Assembly: GCA_958510875.1 (NCBI GenBank)
Contig: OY294070.1
Coordinates: 41,616,306 to 41,680,305, forward strand
DNA length: 64,000 nucleotides
DNA from: Endomychus coccineus
Lineage: Eukaryota > Arthropoda > Insecta > Coleoptera > Endomychidae
Direction: 5' to 3'
The position numbers and the translations under genes were made by a program. The notes beneath the pieces were generated by a model that saw nothing but the letters and a program-made list of their open reading frames with translations, had not been told where the DNA came from and did no database searches. Of this stretch, positions 41,850-53,829 are shown piece by piece (position 1 is the stretch's first letter; every line of letters begins with the position of its first letter).

Positions 41850-42365
41850 AAAGTATGCGAGATTTAAAAAGTATTCCAAACTGGTTAAAGAGTAATGGAT
41901 TACAAAATCGAATTTTGCTAAAACCAAATTCTTGGTATCTGGAATAATAGACTTCCGCGGATAGCTAATGTTGAAAATTCTTGCCTTCCGGATGGATCCG
42001 GCGTCACAATAGCACGACTCGATGCCGACATTTCGCCAACCATTATAGGTGGAATCTTCAGGGGAGGCATCAAGTCATGCTATTGTGAAGCGGAATCCAT
42101 CCGGATGCCAAGAATTTTCAAATTCTTGGTAGTTTCAAACCGCCATCAGCTAAATTTTCAGAAAGCACACAAGATCACTTACCAGATGAACATTGAAAAT
42201 CAAAAAATTGATCAAGGGAAGCATGAATCTACATTGTGACCTGGTAAAACAGAAGATGGCCAAGAAAATAATTTTTTTGTATAGGCTTCAAAACGAAGTC
42301 TCTATGTTTGCAAAACTTATCATCTACTAATCAATCATAGCTCCTCACATTGATTATTCTTCTAT
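41850..42365 (+). pseudogene. LINE RT fragment interrupted by PLE-A and PLE-B
   Basis: Reads WLKSNGLQNRILLKP, then KFLVVSNRHQLNFQKAHK after the PLE-A insert, then HIDYSS near 42350, an RT thumb/C-terminal part. The continuation FQNRAMRAILMCNRRTSI is found beyond PLE-B at 44310. Confidence 0.6.
41938..42118. repeat. PLE-A terminal fragment with 13-bp target duplication
   Basis: 181 bp with the hairpin-like PLE-A ends (CTTCCGCGG start, GATGCCGACATTTCGCC, AATCCATCCGGATGCCAAG end). Direct repeats CAAATTCTTGGTA lie at 41925-41937 and 42119-42131. Confidence 0.8.
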
Positions 42366-44310
42366 ATAGAAATTCTCGGGAAAAAGATCCCACTAACACA
42401 CATACTTATTATTTTCGTCTTTACGTATGTTTCGGTCTCACGAAGAAGACATATCAATGTCTGAAACGTGATTTCTTGAAACTAATTGTATCATCTAAGG
42501 AGTCCTTGTCGCACTAATTTCAATTGAAAATGCCCATGTCGCCGAAATTAACAGAAACACGAGTAGTCGAAATTGTAACACATTAATGTTTTAAGTATAT
42601 GTATCGAGAATCCAATGCTTAGCAATTTTCTTATAAACTTAGAAGTCATATCAAAGCACAGTTTGAAATACGACTGAACGACTGAAATCAAAAAATATAA
42701 TGCTCAAGTATCCATTTTCGAACCAGATATTGAAGATTTATGAGGTAATAAAAAAAGGTTGTACGATAACATATTGCTATTTGAGCATTCTACCTAAAAT
42801 ATACTTTTAACATTATAAAGACGCATATAGGAATTTGCTGTTCTATGATTTACAGACTTGGGGTCACGTTTCATATGAATCAGCTCCAGAAAAGATCTTT
42901 TATTATTATTGGTTTCTTTAGTTAAAATATTTACATTTTTGTAATCTAATTGATGGTTATAATCAAAACAATGTTTAGTAAGGGCGGTGAAAATGTCTTT
43001 GTTTCTAGTACTATACTCATGACCACACATACCTACATTTTTGTAAATATTGCTTAGAGATTCCTGTATAAGTCCCATGGCAATCTAAACAATTTAATTT
43101 GTATACTGAGTGGGTTTGTTTATTTTTAGGTATTAAAGGTTTTAGATTCGAAAAATATTTAACAAAACAGTTAGTAGGCTTATGGGCCACATTTATATCG
43201 TACTTTTTCTAAACATTTCTTAATTTTCTCTGAGGTCTCCGGAATGTATGGTAATGTTGTAAAATTATCTGTATTAGCGTTTATGTTATTTATATGTGAC
43301 GTTCGATTATAGATTTTGTTTATTTTTTCTTTAATGATGGGGTAGAAAAATGTTTTTGGGGAGCCTTTCGCAGTGTATTACGAACAAGTTTTAAATTTTT
43401 GGACAGTCCTCTCGGTGAGACAATTTAAAAGCGCGATCTGTAAGGCTGTTTTTATAACTTCTTGATGCAACGGAAGTGTGAAGATAACGTTGAGACCAAA
43501 CTTCTTTAGTAAACCACGACGTTTTTCTGTCTGACTCATGCCTAATGTTTATATCTAGGAAATTTATGTTTTTATTCACTTCTATTTCACAAGTGAATTG
43601 AAGTTTACAGTGGAACTTGTTGAATTTATTAATCACGTACTGAATTTTATCATAGGGAACACATATTACGCAATCATCTACATACCGTTTTAAGATAAAG
43701 GGTTGAAAATTTAATGAATTTATTACAGATTCCTCTAGCCATTCCATAACTAGGTTAGCAATAGTAGCTGAAATAGGAGATCCCATTGCTGTGCCGAATA
43801 TTTGTTCAAAAAATATTGCTCACCATATTGAAAATGAGTGCATTCTAAACAAAACTTTATTGCATTTATAAATTCAGATTGATCTAGAGGTGTGTGGTTT
43901 TTAATCTCTGCCCAACGTTCTTTGATACTACTCAGCGCCAAAATTAATGGTATATTTGTAAATAAAGAAACAACGTCCAAGGAAATTAATAGATGATCTA
44001 CTACGGGTACGGATCGATTATTATTTATAAAATCATTAAAATGCCATGAGTCCTTTACATAAAATTAATTTTTTCCTATTATATTGTTGATAGATTTTGA
44101 TAAAAATTTTGATAAATTGTAGGTAGGCACTCCAATATTACTTACAATGGATCTTAAAACTACTTTTATGTAGTTTCTGCAGCCCATAGATATTAGGTGC
44201 TTGCCTATTATGGCAAATTTATTAATTTTCCAAATCAATTTTCCAATCATTATTAAATTGAATATTGTGGAACATTGCTCAATTTTATGACAAATGAGCA
44301 AATCAGTACT
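42366..44310 (-). mobile_element. Penelope-like element, family B, copy 3
   Basis: Minus strand, the longest PLE-B coding remnant. N-terminal part at 44325-44065 (VLRSIVSNIGVPTYNLSKFL), RT palm at 43980-43750 (LISLDVVSLFTNIPLILALS), then 43786-43391 with MGSPISATIANLVMEWLEES and the catalytic RYVDDCVI, and the linker NKNINFLDINI. The GIY-YIG tail at 43078-42794 has CGHEYSTRNKDIFTALTKHC. The 3' pseudo-LTR at about 42366-42460 lacks part of the hammerhead-like core (GTCTTCTTCGTGAGACC on the minus strand). Several frameshifts. Confidence 0.8.
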
Positions 44311-44685
44311 TTTCAAACATTTCAAAATCGTGCTATGAGAGCGATTCTAATGTGTAATAGAAGAACATCAATCCACTTTATGCTGAATACATAATTGTTA
44401 ATGAGTATCAGACAGAGAATTACATAGAATATGTTGATTTCCATTTTCAAATTGAAATGTTATATTATGCAACATTATATGTTGCCAATATACCTGACAA
44501 ATGAATTGACTTATACAGCCGAAATGCATACACACAACCCGTAATAGGTCATCATTATCAATTCAAATATCACTTTTGATATCTTATTCAATAAGGGACT
44601 AATACTTTTCTACGGTTTACCAAAAACCACGAAAGAGTGTACCTCTTAAATTTCTTTGAAAAAGAATGTTCTTTATATAGTTCAG
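44310..44685 (+). pseudogene. LINE C-terminal fragment
   Basis: FQNRAMRAILMCNRRTSIHF, then CYIMQHYMLPIYLTNEL, then KGLILFYGLPKTTKECTS, the normal order for a LINE ORF2 C-terminus. It continues the fragment ending near 42365 and is itself followed by a foldback insertion. Its 3' UTR seems to resume at about 46985-47105. Confidence 0.6.
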
Positions 44686-46985
44686 GCATTTAAGGAGCAA
44701 AATCGACGATTTTGGTTCTTCTTATGTATTTTGACGCGCTGACCACGATGGTGTAGTTTAAATTTGGATTAACCCTGTGCTCGAAAAACTATGGCCATTT
44801 TTTGGACCCAAAAAATGTTAATTTTTCGATTTTCTACAGTTTGTAATTATCACAAGATTTTAAGCTCCGGTCCAAAGTCGATTCGAGATCGTGGGACCAA
44901 GATAGGGCCCATTTAGTGCGTTTTTAGCACATTGTAAAATTGAGTATATGTTAGAGAGTTTTTGTTCTTTTTATATTCCGTTTCGGTGAAAAGATTGTAT
45001 TTTTATTTCTCTTGTTTTCCGTTTCTGGTATTTTGACCTACCTCATTTTTGACGCCAAAATCGGCCATTTTGAAAAATCCGTATTTCACGGAATTCAGAC
45101 GAAATACCCACGTCATTGATCTGAAAGAAAACTGATTCGAAATATTTTATTATTCTGCACCTAATATCGAAAATTCAAATATTTTGGTCCAAAGACACAT
45201 TTTTTGTGCCATTTTAATAATTTTGGAGCACCGAAAAATTCAAATTTTTTGCGGTTTGAAATTCTTAACGAAATCCAAATTCTTCGTTCTATTAGAGATT
45301 TTCATAACGAGTATTTTAAGTCCAAGCAGATCGAATTGGGTCAAGTAGAAATTAAGCTATCCTAATAAATGTGTTTGGGCCTCTAGAGGGCCCAATTTTA
45401 GGCCTATCGACAAAGTCTTGGAACAAATTGCAGAGAAATACATAGGCTATTTAGGTTTGAACCAACTTACGGAGATTCGTTCACAATTCCAAGTTATAAC
45501 GAATTTCATCATGAAAAACTAGCGCGGAATTTCATTTAGCGGCAATAAGCGAGGGTCAGTACAGTAGATTCCGCGCGCGAATTATACTTTTTTAAATGTT
45601 TTAAAATGCATCTGAATGCTTATAATCGTTTTGTGTGAATATGTGAGTGTATGTAGACGTGTGATCGTGTATATGTGACCGTTTTTTCATATTTATGAAA
45701 TAATTTCCTAACACGGTTCTGACCAACACATTTTACCTGTTATTATATCCCAATTTCATCTATATGTCATATTTATATGCAATTGTCTAATAGATTCCCT
45801 GCTTGAAATTAAATTTTTTCCTTATTTAAAATGTTGTATCCTCTATGATACACCAAAGACACACCCGATGTAAAAGTATATATTAAAAATTTTCAACTTG
45901 TAACGAAAAATTCAGGTAGACGCATTCAGTAATCTCAATGGGGCCTTATATATAGGTATGCGACATATATATAGATAATTTTATAATAAATATGAAATGT
46001 GGAAAAAAATATAAATGTGAAAAATATATATATTTTTTTGATCTTATTTTTATTTAATATTGAAATTTGTTGTCACATATACACGTTCACACGTCTACAT
46101 ACAGTCACATATTCACACAAAACGATTATAAGCATTCAGGTGTGTTTTTTATGATAAAATTCGTTATAACCTGGAATTGTGAAAGAATCGCCGTACGCTG
46201 TTTCAAACTTGAGTACCCGATGTATTTCTCTGTAATTTGATCCAAGGTCCATAGGCCTAAAATTGAGCCGTCTAGAGGCCCAAACACATTTATTAGGGTA
46301 GCTCCACTTCTACTCAAAGCAAATCGATTTGCTTGGGCTTAAAATACTTCTAATAGAACCTATAATTTGGATTCCGTGAAAAATTTCCAACCTCAAAAAA
46401 TTTGTATTTTTCGGTGGTCCAAAATTTTCAAAATGGGGCTAAGTTATGTGTTTGGACCAAAATGCCTGAATTTTGGATATTTGGATATGGTGCAGAATAG
46501 TGAAATCTTTCGAATGAATTCATAATTTTAGATCGATAACATAAGAAATTTGCAAAATACGAATTTTTCAAATTTTCCGATTTTGGCGCCAAAAAATGAG
46601 AGGTCAAAATACCAAAAACCAAAAAAAATAGAAATAAAAATACAATCTTTTCACTGAAACAGAATAAGAAAAAAGCAGAAACTCTGACATATACTCAATT
46701 TTTCAATGTGCTAAACACCACACTAAATCTCGTATCGACTTCGGAATTGAGTCAAAATCGCGTATCAATTTTTCCAACAACTTTTGTTTCAAACATTTTT
46801 TCATACAACCCATAGTTTTCTCTCAAAACGTAAAAAAAATGAAAATTGCCATTTTTTGGGTTTTTCGATCATAGGGTTAATCCAAATGTAAACTATACCA
46901 TCGTGTTCAACGCGGCAAAATACATAAGAATAAAAATTAGAATTTGCCGAAATTCGGACAAAAATATTGCTAAAATGCCTGGACT
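44684..46985. mobile_element. 2.3-kb foldback element with about 0.95-kb inverted repeats
   Basis: Ends CAGGCATTT and AAATGCCTG. The left arm 44684-45680 is mirrored by 46075-46985: CTTATGTATTTTG (44721) with its complement at 46917, TTTGGATTAACCCT with its complement at 46870, and CGTTTTGTGTGAATATGTGA (45629) with its complement at 46105. The arms have diverged by scattered substitutions and indels, so it is old. No transposase. The centre of about 390 bp is AT-rich. Confidence 0.8.
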
Positions 46986-47139
46986 AATATGTCAAACAAA
47001 AATACTGATAATGGATTGATACTAATTTATATTTGTATTATTATGTTAGTTTTTTTTTAATGTAAATGTAATTGATGGAATTGATTAACTAATAAAGTGT
47101 TTATTATTATAACTAGAAAGCAATAACCAGCTTCCTTTT

Positions 47140-47830
47140 CTTGACATTATTATTATCAAAGATGGACACCATTTGGAATTCGGCATAGTACAGAAAACCT
47201 ACTCAAACAAGTAGATATATTCCAGCGGATTCATATGTACACCAATTTTATAATTATAAAATAGCTCCATTCAATAGTCTTGTTCATAGATTATTGAACG
47301 TTCCTTCCAGCCATAAAAATTATAACAACGAAATTGAGAAACTCCAGCAGAGGGACAACGGCTATCACGAATCTCTCATAAATATGTTAATTTCTGACCA
47401 AAAACGGAAAACGGAACACAATCAACTAAATAAATTTGAGTCATTACTTTCAAATAATTCAATGAAATTCAATAGTTTCACTTATCATCCTTAGAAATCA
47501 ATAAATTCCATAATTTGTTTTCTTAATTTGCAATACAACCCGTTTATGGATGTAAGAGTAAGCTAGAAAACCGCTTAGGCAATGCCTTTGATAAAGTTCC
47601 CCATTTAGATAAGTGAATAGTGAACAGTGAAAAATCATCATTAGCAGAACATATTTTAAATACAGGCCAGCAGGCCACATTATTTCTCAAGAAAGATTAT
47701 CACTTTTAAAACACAGACCGGACAAATATGTAGAAAAGATGGAGAAGTATACGCGAAAAAGCAATTTATTGAATTCAAATTTATCTCCAGCTGATGGTAA
47801 CTCTTTGTTTGCCTTATTAATCCCACCTTG
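47140..47830 (+). pseudogene. Penelope-like element remnant, family D
   Basis: Reads FLDIIIIKDGHHLEFGI, then SLVHRLLNVPSSHKNYNNEI and KLQQRDNGYHESLINMLIS (47280-47410), the RT C-terminus and linker. A GIY-YIG tail follows with SSLAEHILNTGQQ and KQFIEFKFISS. Frames shift several times. Confidence 0.6.
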
Positions 47831-47838
47831 ATGTCCTC

Positions 47839-48531
47839 CAGGGTCGGATTTAGGAGTGGGCGGCCGCCCACAAGCCCCCACCAAGAAGGGACCCCCACCA
47901 AATATATTATATTGAAAAAAAATTTTGGTTTCCAACAGAAAAGATGAGACGATTTTGTTAATATAGTAACACATTGCTTTGAAACATAATAACAAGCTCA
48001 TTGAAATTAGTTATTTGAATTTTCCCGCGTGTTTAGTATGTGGCACCTTATTACAGATAAGTTTCTAGTTTTTAGTCAATTTGCAGAATTGTACTCCAAC
48101 CGTGAACATTTCAGTACGCGTTGTTAATAAAAAACAGGTGCTGGATGCTTTTCCTAATGTTCAGATAGTTTAAAAAATTAATTTTGTTGTGATGATCACT
48201 AACTGTAAGGCTAAAAGATCCTTTTCAAAGTTAAAATTACTAAAAAAACAGATTGCGAATCGCAATGAGACAAAAACGTCTCAATAATCACCCGCTATTA
48301 AGTAACAATAATTAATTAATTAAAATTTGACGACTTGATCGACGAGAAAAGTGCAAAAAGTGCCTTTGTGACAATAATTAATATATGTACAAAATAAAAA
48401 AAAAAGTTTTATTTAAATGACATTACAATTTTGTATTGTAAAAATATTTTGTGGCATTTAATATTACCGTCTACCATAGGGGCCCCCCAAATTTATGCCC
48501 ACTGGCACCCACCACTCTAAATCCGGCCCTG
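47839..48531. mobile_element. non-autonomous hAT element
   Basis: 693 bp. Ends CAGGGTCGGATTTAGG and CTAAATCCGGCCCTG form an imperfect terminal inverted repeat typical of hAT elements. The flanking 8-bp repeats ATGTCCTC (47831-47838) and ATGTCCTT (48532-48539) match at seven of eight positions. The interior has no transposase. Confidence 0.85.
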
Positions 48532-48589
48532 ATGTCCTTAGTAATAGTATTTTTAGTGTGATTATCTCGTACTTATTAGTATCGAGATG

Positions 48590-48720
48590 ATGTCTGTGTG
48601 TGTGCGATTTTTTTCAATATTTTGTCACTACACGAGAGGAAAACCTATAATGTTAGTAGAAAATTCTGTGAGCCAACGGTGAAATGTTAGGAAATTGGAA
48701 TTGCATTGGATTTTTTCTTG
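48590..48720 (-). repeat. LINE 3'-end fragment
   Basis: Shares an ordered set of blocks with 32560-32650 (CTACACGA, CTATAATGTT, CGGTG(G/A)AATGTT). No coding part remains. Confidence 0.45.
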
Positions 48721-49945
48721 ATACTTGAGGAATGCCATCAAAGCGGCAGAGCCGACGCCTTCTTCTACGAGTGTTAGCGGACACATGCACTTTCATAATA
48801 CATGCGTACAAGGGTAAGGAAAATCAATCAATTACAAAAAAACTTTCAAATAACCTAGTATGCCCAAAAATATATAAACATTTAACAAACTAACCTGCGT
48901 TGCTGTTTGGAGTTTAGAACCGACACTATTGGAAGCAAAAACCTATTCAGCCTGGATTTTTTCGTCTGAGCCAGCAACGCTGTTACAGTATCAATATTTA
49001 ATTCGATATATTAACTGTTAATGCGATTGCCGGTAGGGAACGGTATGTCGCAAATAATAAAATCTTCAATCAAATTGAAAGTACTTATAAAACGCGTATT
49101 TTGATACTAATTAAGACGTTTTATCTTCAGTCGTTAATTTGTTATCAACAAATCAAGGTCTGAGAAACTAATAAATATTTTCAGATGATAGTAGCTGATA
49201 AATGTTGGGTTTTTATCAAGGCATCTGCGTTTTGTTGATTATTTGGATATATTACATATTAAGCTCGTACTGGACAATTTAAAACAGTTGTTTATTAGCA
49301 AAATAACTAGTCTTTGGAATAGTTTTTTGACTCGAAATGGTTAGATATGGATAGTACCTACCTATCATTTTTATATGGTCCTACCCAAAAATTATCTTTT
49401 TAAAATATTTATTTAATTGTTTAAAAACAAGGCCTTATAAACAAATGAAATATCTCGGTAGAGAATTGTCGTATTAACACGCGGTCTTTGGCACTCGATA
49501 TAATGAAACGAAATGAAAGTTTTAATCCTATATAGACCTAAATTTGATAATTGGAAACGGACATTTCCTTTGTTGTTCCGATTTTGTCTCTCAATCGCTT
49601 ATTTAAATTTTTTTTGAGCAATCCTTGGCTCAAATTAAAGGTAATACGGTAACCTAACTACTAAAAAAAAGTCCTACAAAATCCGTTACATATTTTATAT
49701 GTTAGCGTGACTTGTGACTTGTGTGTACATAAGGAACTTCATATTTACTAAGTTCAAAAAAAGACAAATCATTCATTTGACTACAGCAATACAAACATTT
49801 TGAATATTGAAAAGAATTACGTTTCATATTAGAAAGTATCCAAATTAAAAGAAACAATTGTGTTGATGATAAAATTGATTCTAATCTTTCAAAACTTTAT
49901 AATAATCTGATTTAAAGTTAACCTAATTCAGATATTTTGAATTAC
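48721..49945. other. no recognisable gene
   Basis: AT-rich with scattered short frames. Confidence 0.4.
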
Positions 49946-50710
49946 CACTTCCTGTTGTCTATTTAATTCAACCTAAAAAGATAATATATTATCTGACTTT
50001 GTTACATTTATGACAGTGACAGTTTTTAAATAAAATTCCATAGATGTATCTTAAACTTGATTAGTTATTATTAATAGAAATGAAATGTGAATCATAGAAT
50101 AGTTATTTCATAAAATAATCATAGTTATTTAGATTTGTAAGTCGTAGAATAGAATCTAAGGTATTTAATTAGCTAGATTCAATCCATAATTAGCCATGTA
50201 TTACTGTTTCACACACAATCGATCCAATGTTTTCTGCGGTTTTAATTGGATTTCAAAACACAAGCCGACTGCAGACGCATTTCATTAATCAAATTAATCT
50301 ATTTTTTTCTAGATTGCATGGAAACACAAATTAACATAACAATTTTTGATAAAGATATAGATAACAACGAAAGAAAGTGGTACTTCAAAATAACAGAATT
50401 TGTCTATTTAAAATTCAACTTAAAAAAGATAACGTATTATCTAACATATATTAGTAACAGTTTTAAAGTTAGATTCCATAGAATTATCTTAAACTTGATT
50501 AGTTGATTAGATAATAGAAATGAAATGTTAATCATAGAATAACTAATTCATAAAATAATCATAGACATTTAAAATTGTCTTATGTTTAACTATATCCAAT
50601 CCATTTCAAATTAATGATTAGTCATACATTACTCTTTCACACACAACCGATCCAATGTTTTCTGCAGTTTTAATTGGATTGTCTTTTGCAGACGCATCTC
50701 ATTAATCTGA
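49946..50710. repeat. direct duplication of about 440 bp
   Basis: Blocks TGTCTATTTAA, AAAGATAA, ATCTTAAACTTGATTAGTT, AATCATAGAATA and ACCGATCCAATG / ATCGATCCAATGTTTTCTGC recur in the same order around 49955-50260 and 50400-50690. The copies are diverged. The 86-residue frame at 50246-50506 is probably fortuitous. Confidence 0.65.
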
Positions 50711-50861
50711 ATCATCTATTCTTTTCTAAATTATAAATTATTATCGAAACGTCAAAAAAGAGAGGTCTTATTTTATTTTCAGTCATATGTAAAACCAGCA
50801 TACCAAGAAAACATAACATACGTTCCCAAATGGTTCAAGAATATAAACAAAAGAATGTATA

Positions 50862-51893
50862 TACAGAGTGTCCGGATAAGGGTACGGAGCGGCTGTATCT
50901 CGACAATGGTAAGGCCTAGAGGCTTGGGAAAAATCCTCATAAATAAAGTGAGCAAGAGAAATGGCTGGAAATTAATCTGAAGTTCGTTAGTCAACCACTA
51001 GGAGGCGTAACTGCTATGAAGAAACATAAAATTCACACTATCTCGGAAAGTTAGTCCATGAACTAAAACTTTGGAAACATCATTTGATAGATTAGGTAAT
51101 ACCGCATCATTTTGCTCCACAACACTTTCTTGTATATATCATAATAAGGGAGGGGGAGGCCAATGCATTTTTCAATATTTACATTTGAATATCTCCTGAA
51201 CCATTCAACCGATTTGAATAATTTTGATTTAGTTTGAAAGAGCATTTTCTGATCTTTTGAAAAAGTTAGACTGAAAAACCTGGTTTCTCAAGAGAAACCA
51301 ACAACCAGGGAAAATATGATGGAAAGAATACGAAATGCCTTTGGAAGCTTGTCCAGGCTGAAATTGAAGCAGCGGTTTTTTCTACCGGAATTAAAATAAA
51401 TAAATGGATCGAGAATGATGCAAGACATTTTGAACAGTTGTGAGCTATTTGTAATTACGTGTTAATTAAGTGTTTTGTGCATCTTTTGTTTTATTGCTAT
51501 TACTAATGTTCCTTTGGCCCGTTGGCCTGAATAAAGTGTACAGGAAGCCTCAAAATGTTGACAATGTTGTGCTAGGTGGGAAGAAAATTGGATCGTTATT
51601 TGAATTACATCTGTTATCATGGCTATGTGATTTGTTTTTCTCGCAAAGGTAACTTGATCTGGTAGAGGTACTCGAATTTTTAACATTTCCTCCTGTAAAT
51701 CGAGAACGGATGGAGATATCACGATGCGGATTTCACTAAAATGTAGCTATGTTTATGACAAGAAAATAGTACCGTTCTATCCAACTTTTTCCAAAAAATC
51801 ACAATAAATTTACATGAAAGACCCCTCTTATTTTTAGAAGTTCTATCATTTACCCAAGTTATGAACGAAAAAACTGAAACACCCTGTATATAT
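50862..51893. mobile_element. candidate non-autonomous element with ACAGRGTGT ends
   Basis: Starts TATACAGAGTGTCC and ends AAACACCCTGTATA, forming a short inverted terminus. A related end occurs near 14808 and inside the Polinton TIR near 17852. No coding capacity recognised; superfamily not assigned. Confidence 0.45.
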
Positions 51894-51896
51894 ATA

Positions 51897-53190
51897 CTTT
51901 TTTTTTACATTCAAACCTGGTCGGGGCTGCTGCGAGCTCCGACGACATCGCAGCAGTCGCGCCAGAAAAACCTAAAAGACGGTTAACCGAAGCTACTCCT
52001 CCCCACCGGTCGGTAAGTAGCTTCAGGTTCCTAAATCGTGTGCCCTAAGTATTCTTATTGAACCCAGAATGACTGCCTTTTGCATCCGGTCTATCAAGAT
52101 CTGCGCCGAGTTCTTACAGGCCGGAATGATCTTCAAGTTCGAACGCAGCGAAGACCGAATTCCGCCCAAAACACCGATGATCAGAACCACTAATACGACC
52201 TTGTGGCCTGGGTATAGCGTGCGGAGCTCCAACAGGAGATCTTGATATTTTGTCCATTTTTCCTCCTCTTTGAAGACTATGTTCTTCTCTGCCGGAGCGG
52301 AGAATTCGATGACATACATAGTCTTGATTAGTTTATCGAGGAGGACAATGTCAGGCCTATTTGCTTGTATGGACCTGACGGTCGGAAACGAGTAATTCCA
52401 GAAGATCTTGCATTTTTCGTTTCCGACAACGCACTCAATATCTCCTGGCATGTAAGGCAGCACCGGCTCTTGGTCTATTCCGTACGAGTGCCTTACATGG
52501 TAATACAGCACCCGTAGGGCCGCATTATGGCGATGGGTGTACGCCGAGGACGCTTTTGCCGGACATGCCGACAGAAGGTGAAAAAGCGTCTCAGGCGCCT
52601 TTCGACAGACCCTGTAACTGACATCAGGGACCTGCACACCCATCACATTGCGGCGATAGACCAAGGAGTTAATTACGCCATCTTGGCAAGCTGCGGTAAA
52701 TCCCTCAGTCTCGGATGTAAGCCCGGCTGACCTTAGGTAGCCGAAGGTCAGCCTAGTTGACAAGACGAGCGTTTCGATAGAAAACATCGTGTATCGGCTT
52801 GTCAACATGCCGCCTGAGCATAAGATCTTGCTTCGCGGCATTTATCTGGGCTTTCAGGCGAGAAGGTAGGAACTCGAGGTTGCCCTCTAGTCGGCCTTTT
52901 AGGCTGATCTGAAACTCGAGACCAAGTTCTTCCGCAGCTTTTTGTGCTGCCTTAACGATAAATGCCCCCACTCCGGCCAATTCGTGACGTTTAACAAGGC
53001 ACAGGAGGGGGTCCGAGCTCCTAAGAACTTCACAAGCTATATTCAGAACCACACTTCGATGCAGACCCTTCAGACTGAGGAGTCCCCTACCTCTCCGATG
53101 ACGTGGGAGATAAATGCAAAGATGTTTGTTTTGCGTTAATATATGGAATATCGAAGATCGCATGTTAATACGATATTCCACTAGGCAGAT
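51897..53190 (-). pseudogene. R2-like LINE: C-terminal restriction-like endonuclease
   Basis: Two overlapping minus-strand frames, 53181-52753 and 52841-52023, are separated by a frameshift. The second has a zinc-binding part, YRVCRKAPETLFHLLSACPA followed by YTHRHNAALRVLYYHVR, then the nuclease core RPDIVLLDKLIKTMYVIEFS, the PD-(D/E)XK type used by R2-clade elements. The upstream part (KGLHRSVVLNIACEVLRSSD) is the preceding C-terminal thumb/linker. A run of A on the minus strand at about 51898-51907 marks the 3' end. It is much more GC-rich than its surroundings, suggesting later arrival. Confidence 0.75.
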
Positions 53191-53395
53191 ATTCTATTTG
53201 TTTATAAGGCCTTTTTTTTAGACAGTTAAATAAATACTTTAAATAGATCATTTTTGGGCAGGACCATGTTGAAATGATAGGTATTAACCATATCCAGCAT
53301 ACATAGAATAAGACTTACATATATGATATCTAGACATTGCAGGAATCAAAAAACCTCTCGAAAAATACTAGTTATTTTCTAATAAAGAATTTTTT

Positions 53396-53700
53396 AATTG
53401 TTCATTTCTAGCTTAATATACAATATATCCAAATAATGCAAAAAATGTAAATACTTTGATAAAAATTCAAAATTTACCAGCTACTATCATTTAAAAATAG
53501 CTATTACTTTCTGAGAAAAAAATTGTTAATTGAAACTTTAATTTGTTACAACAAATTAACGGTTCATTAATTGTTCATTTCTAGCTTAATATACAATATA
53601 TCCAAATAATGAAAAAAATTTAGATACTTTGATAAAAATTCTGAAAAAAAATTGTTAATTGGAACTTTAATTTTTTATAACAAATTAACAATTTATTCTA
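53396..53700. repeat. direct duplication, period about 172 bp
   Basis: ATTGTTCATTTCTAGCTTAA at about 53398 recurs at about 53569, with the downstream ATCCAAATAATG, ACTTTGATAAAAATTC and TTGTTAATTG blocks. AT-rich, non-coding. Confidence 0.75.
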
Positions 53701-53829
53701 AAGTCGTAATTGGTCTTAAATGGCGCGTTTTAGAAATAACTTCAATTTGATTTTGTTTTCATTTACGACAAGTCGTTCCTTAATAATAGCAAAAATAAGA
53801 AAAACTTTGCACTAATCATCAATCTGAAA

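Larger units (their letters stand above)
38440..41890. repeat. large palindromic structure around a Helentron
   Basis: The left arm at about 38540-38960 and right arm at about 41500-41890 are inverted copies: TTGCTGTACGTATAGTCCATGGC near 38684 is mirrored near 41750-41780, and ATCAAAGAAATATAGCGAT near 38872 near 41561-41583. Between lie two direct copies of a 70-bp block (39069-39141 and 39451-39523, with ATATAGCTTTTATCGCGGG), the Helentron coding piece and a smaller inverted repeat. Confidence 0.7.
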
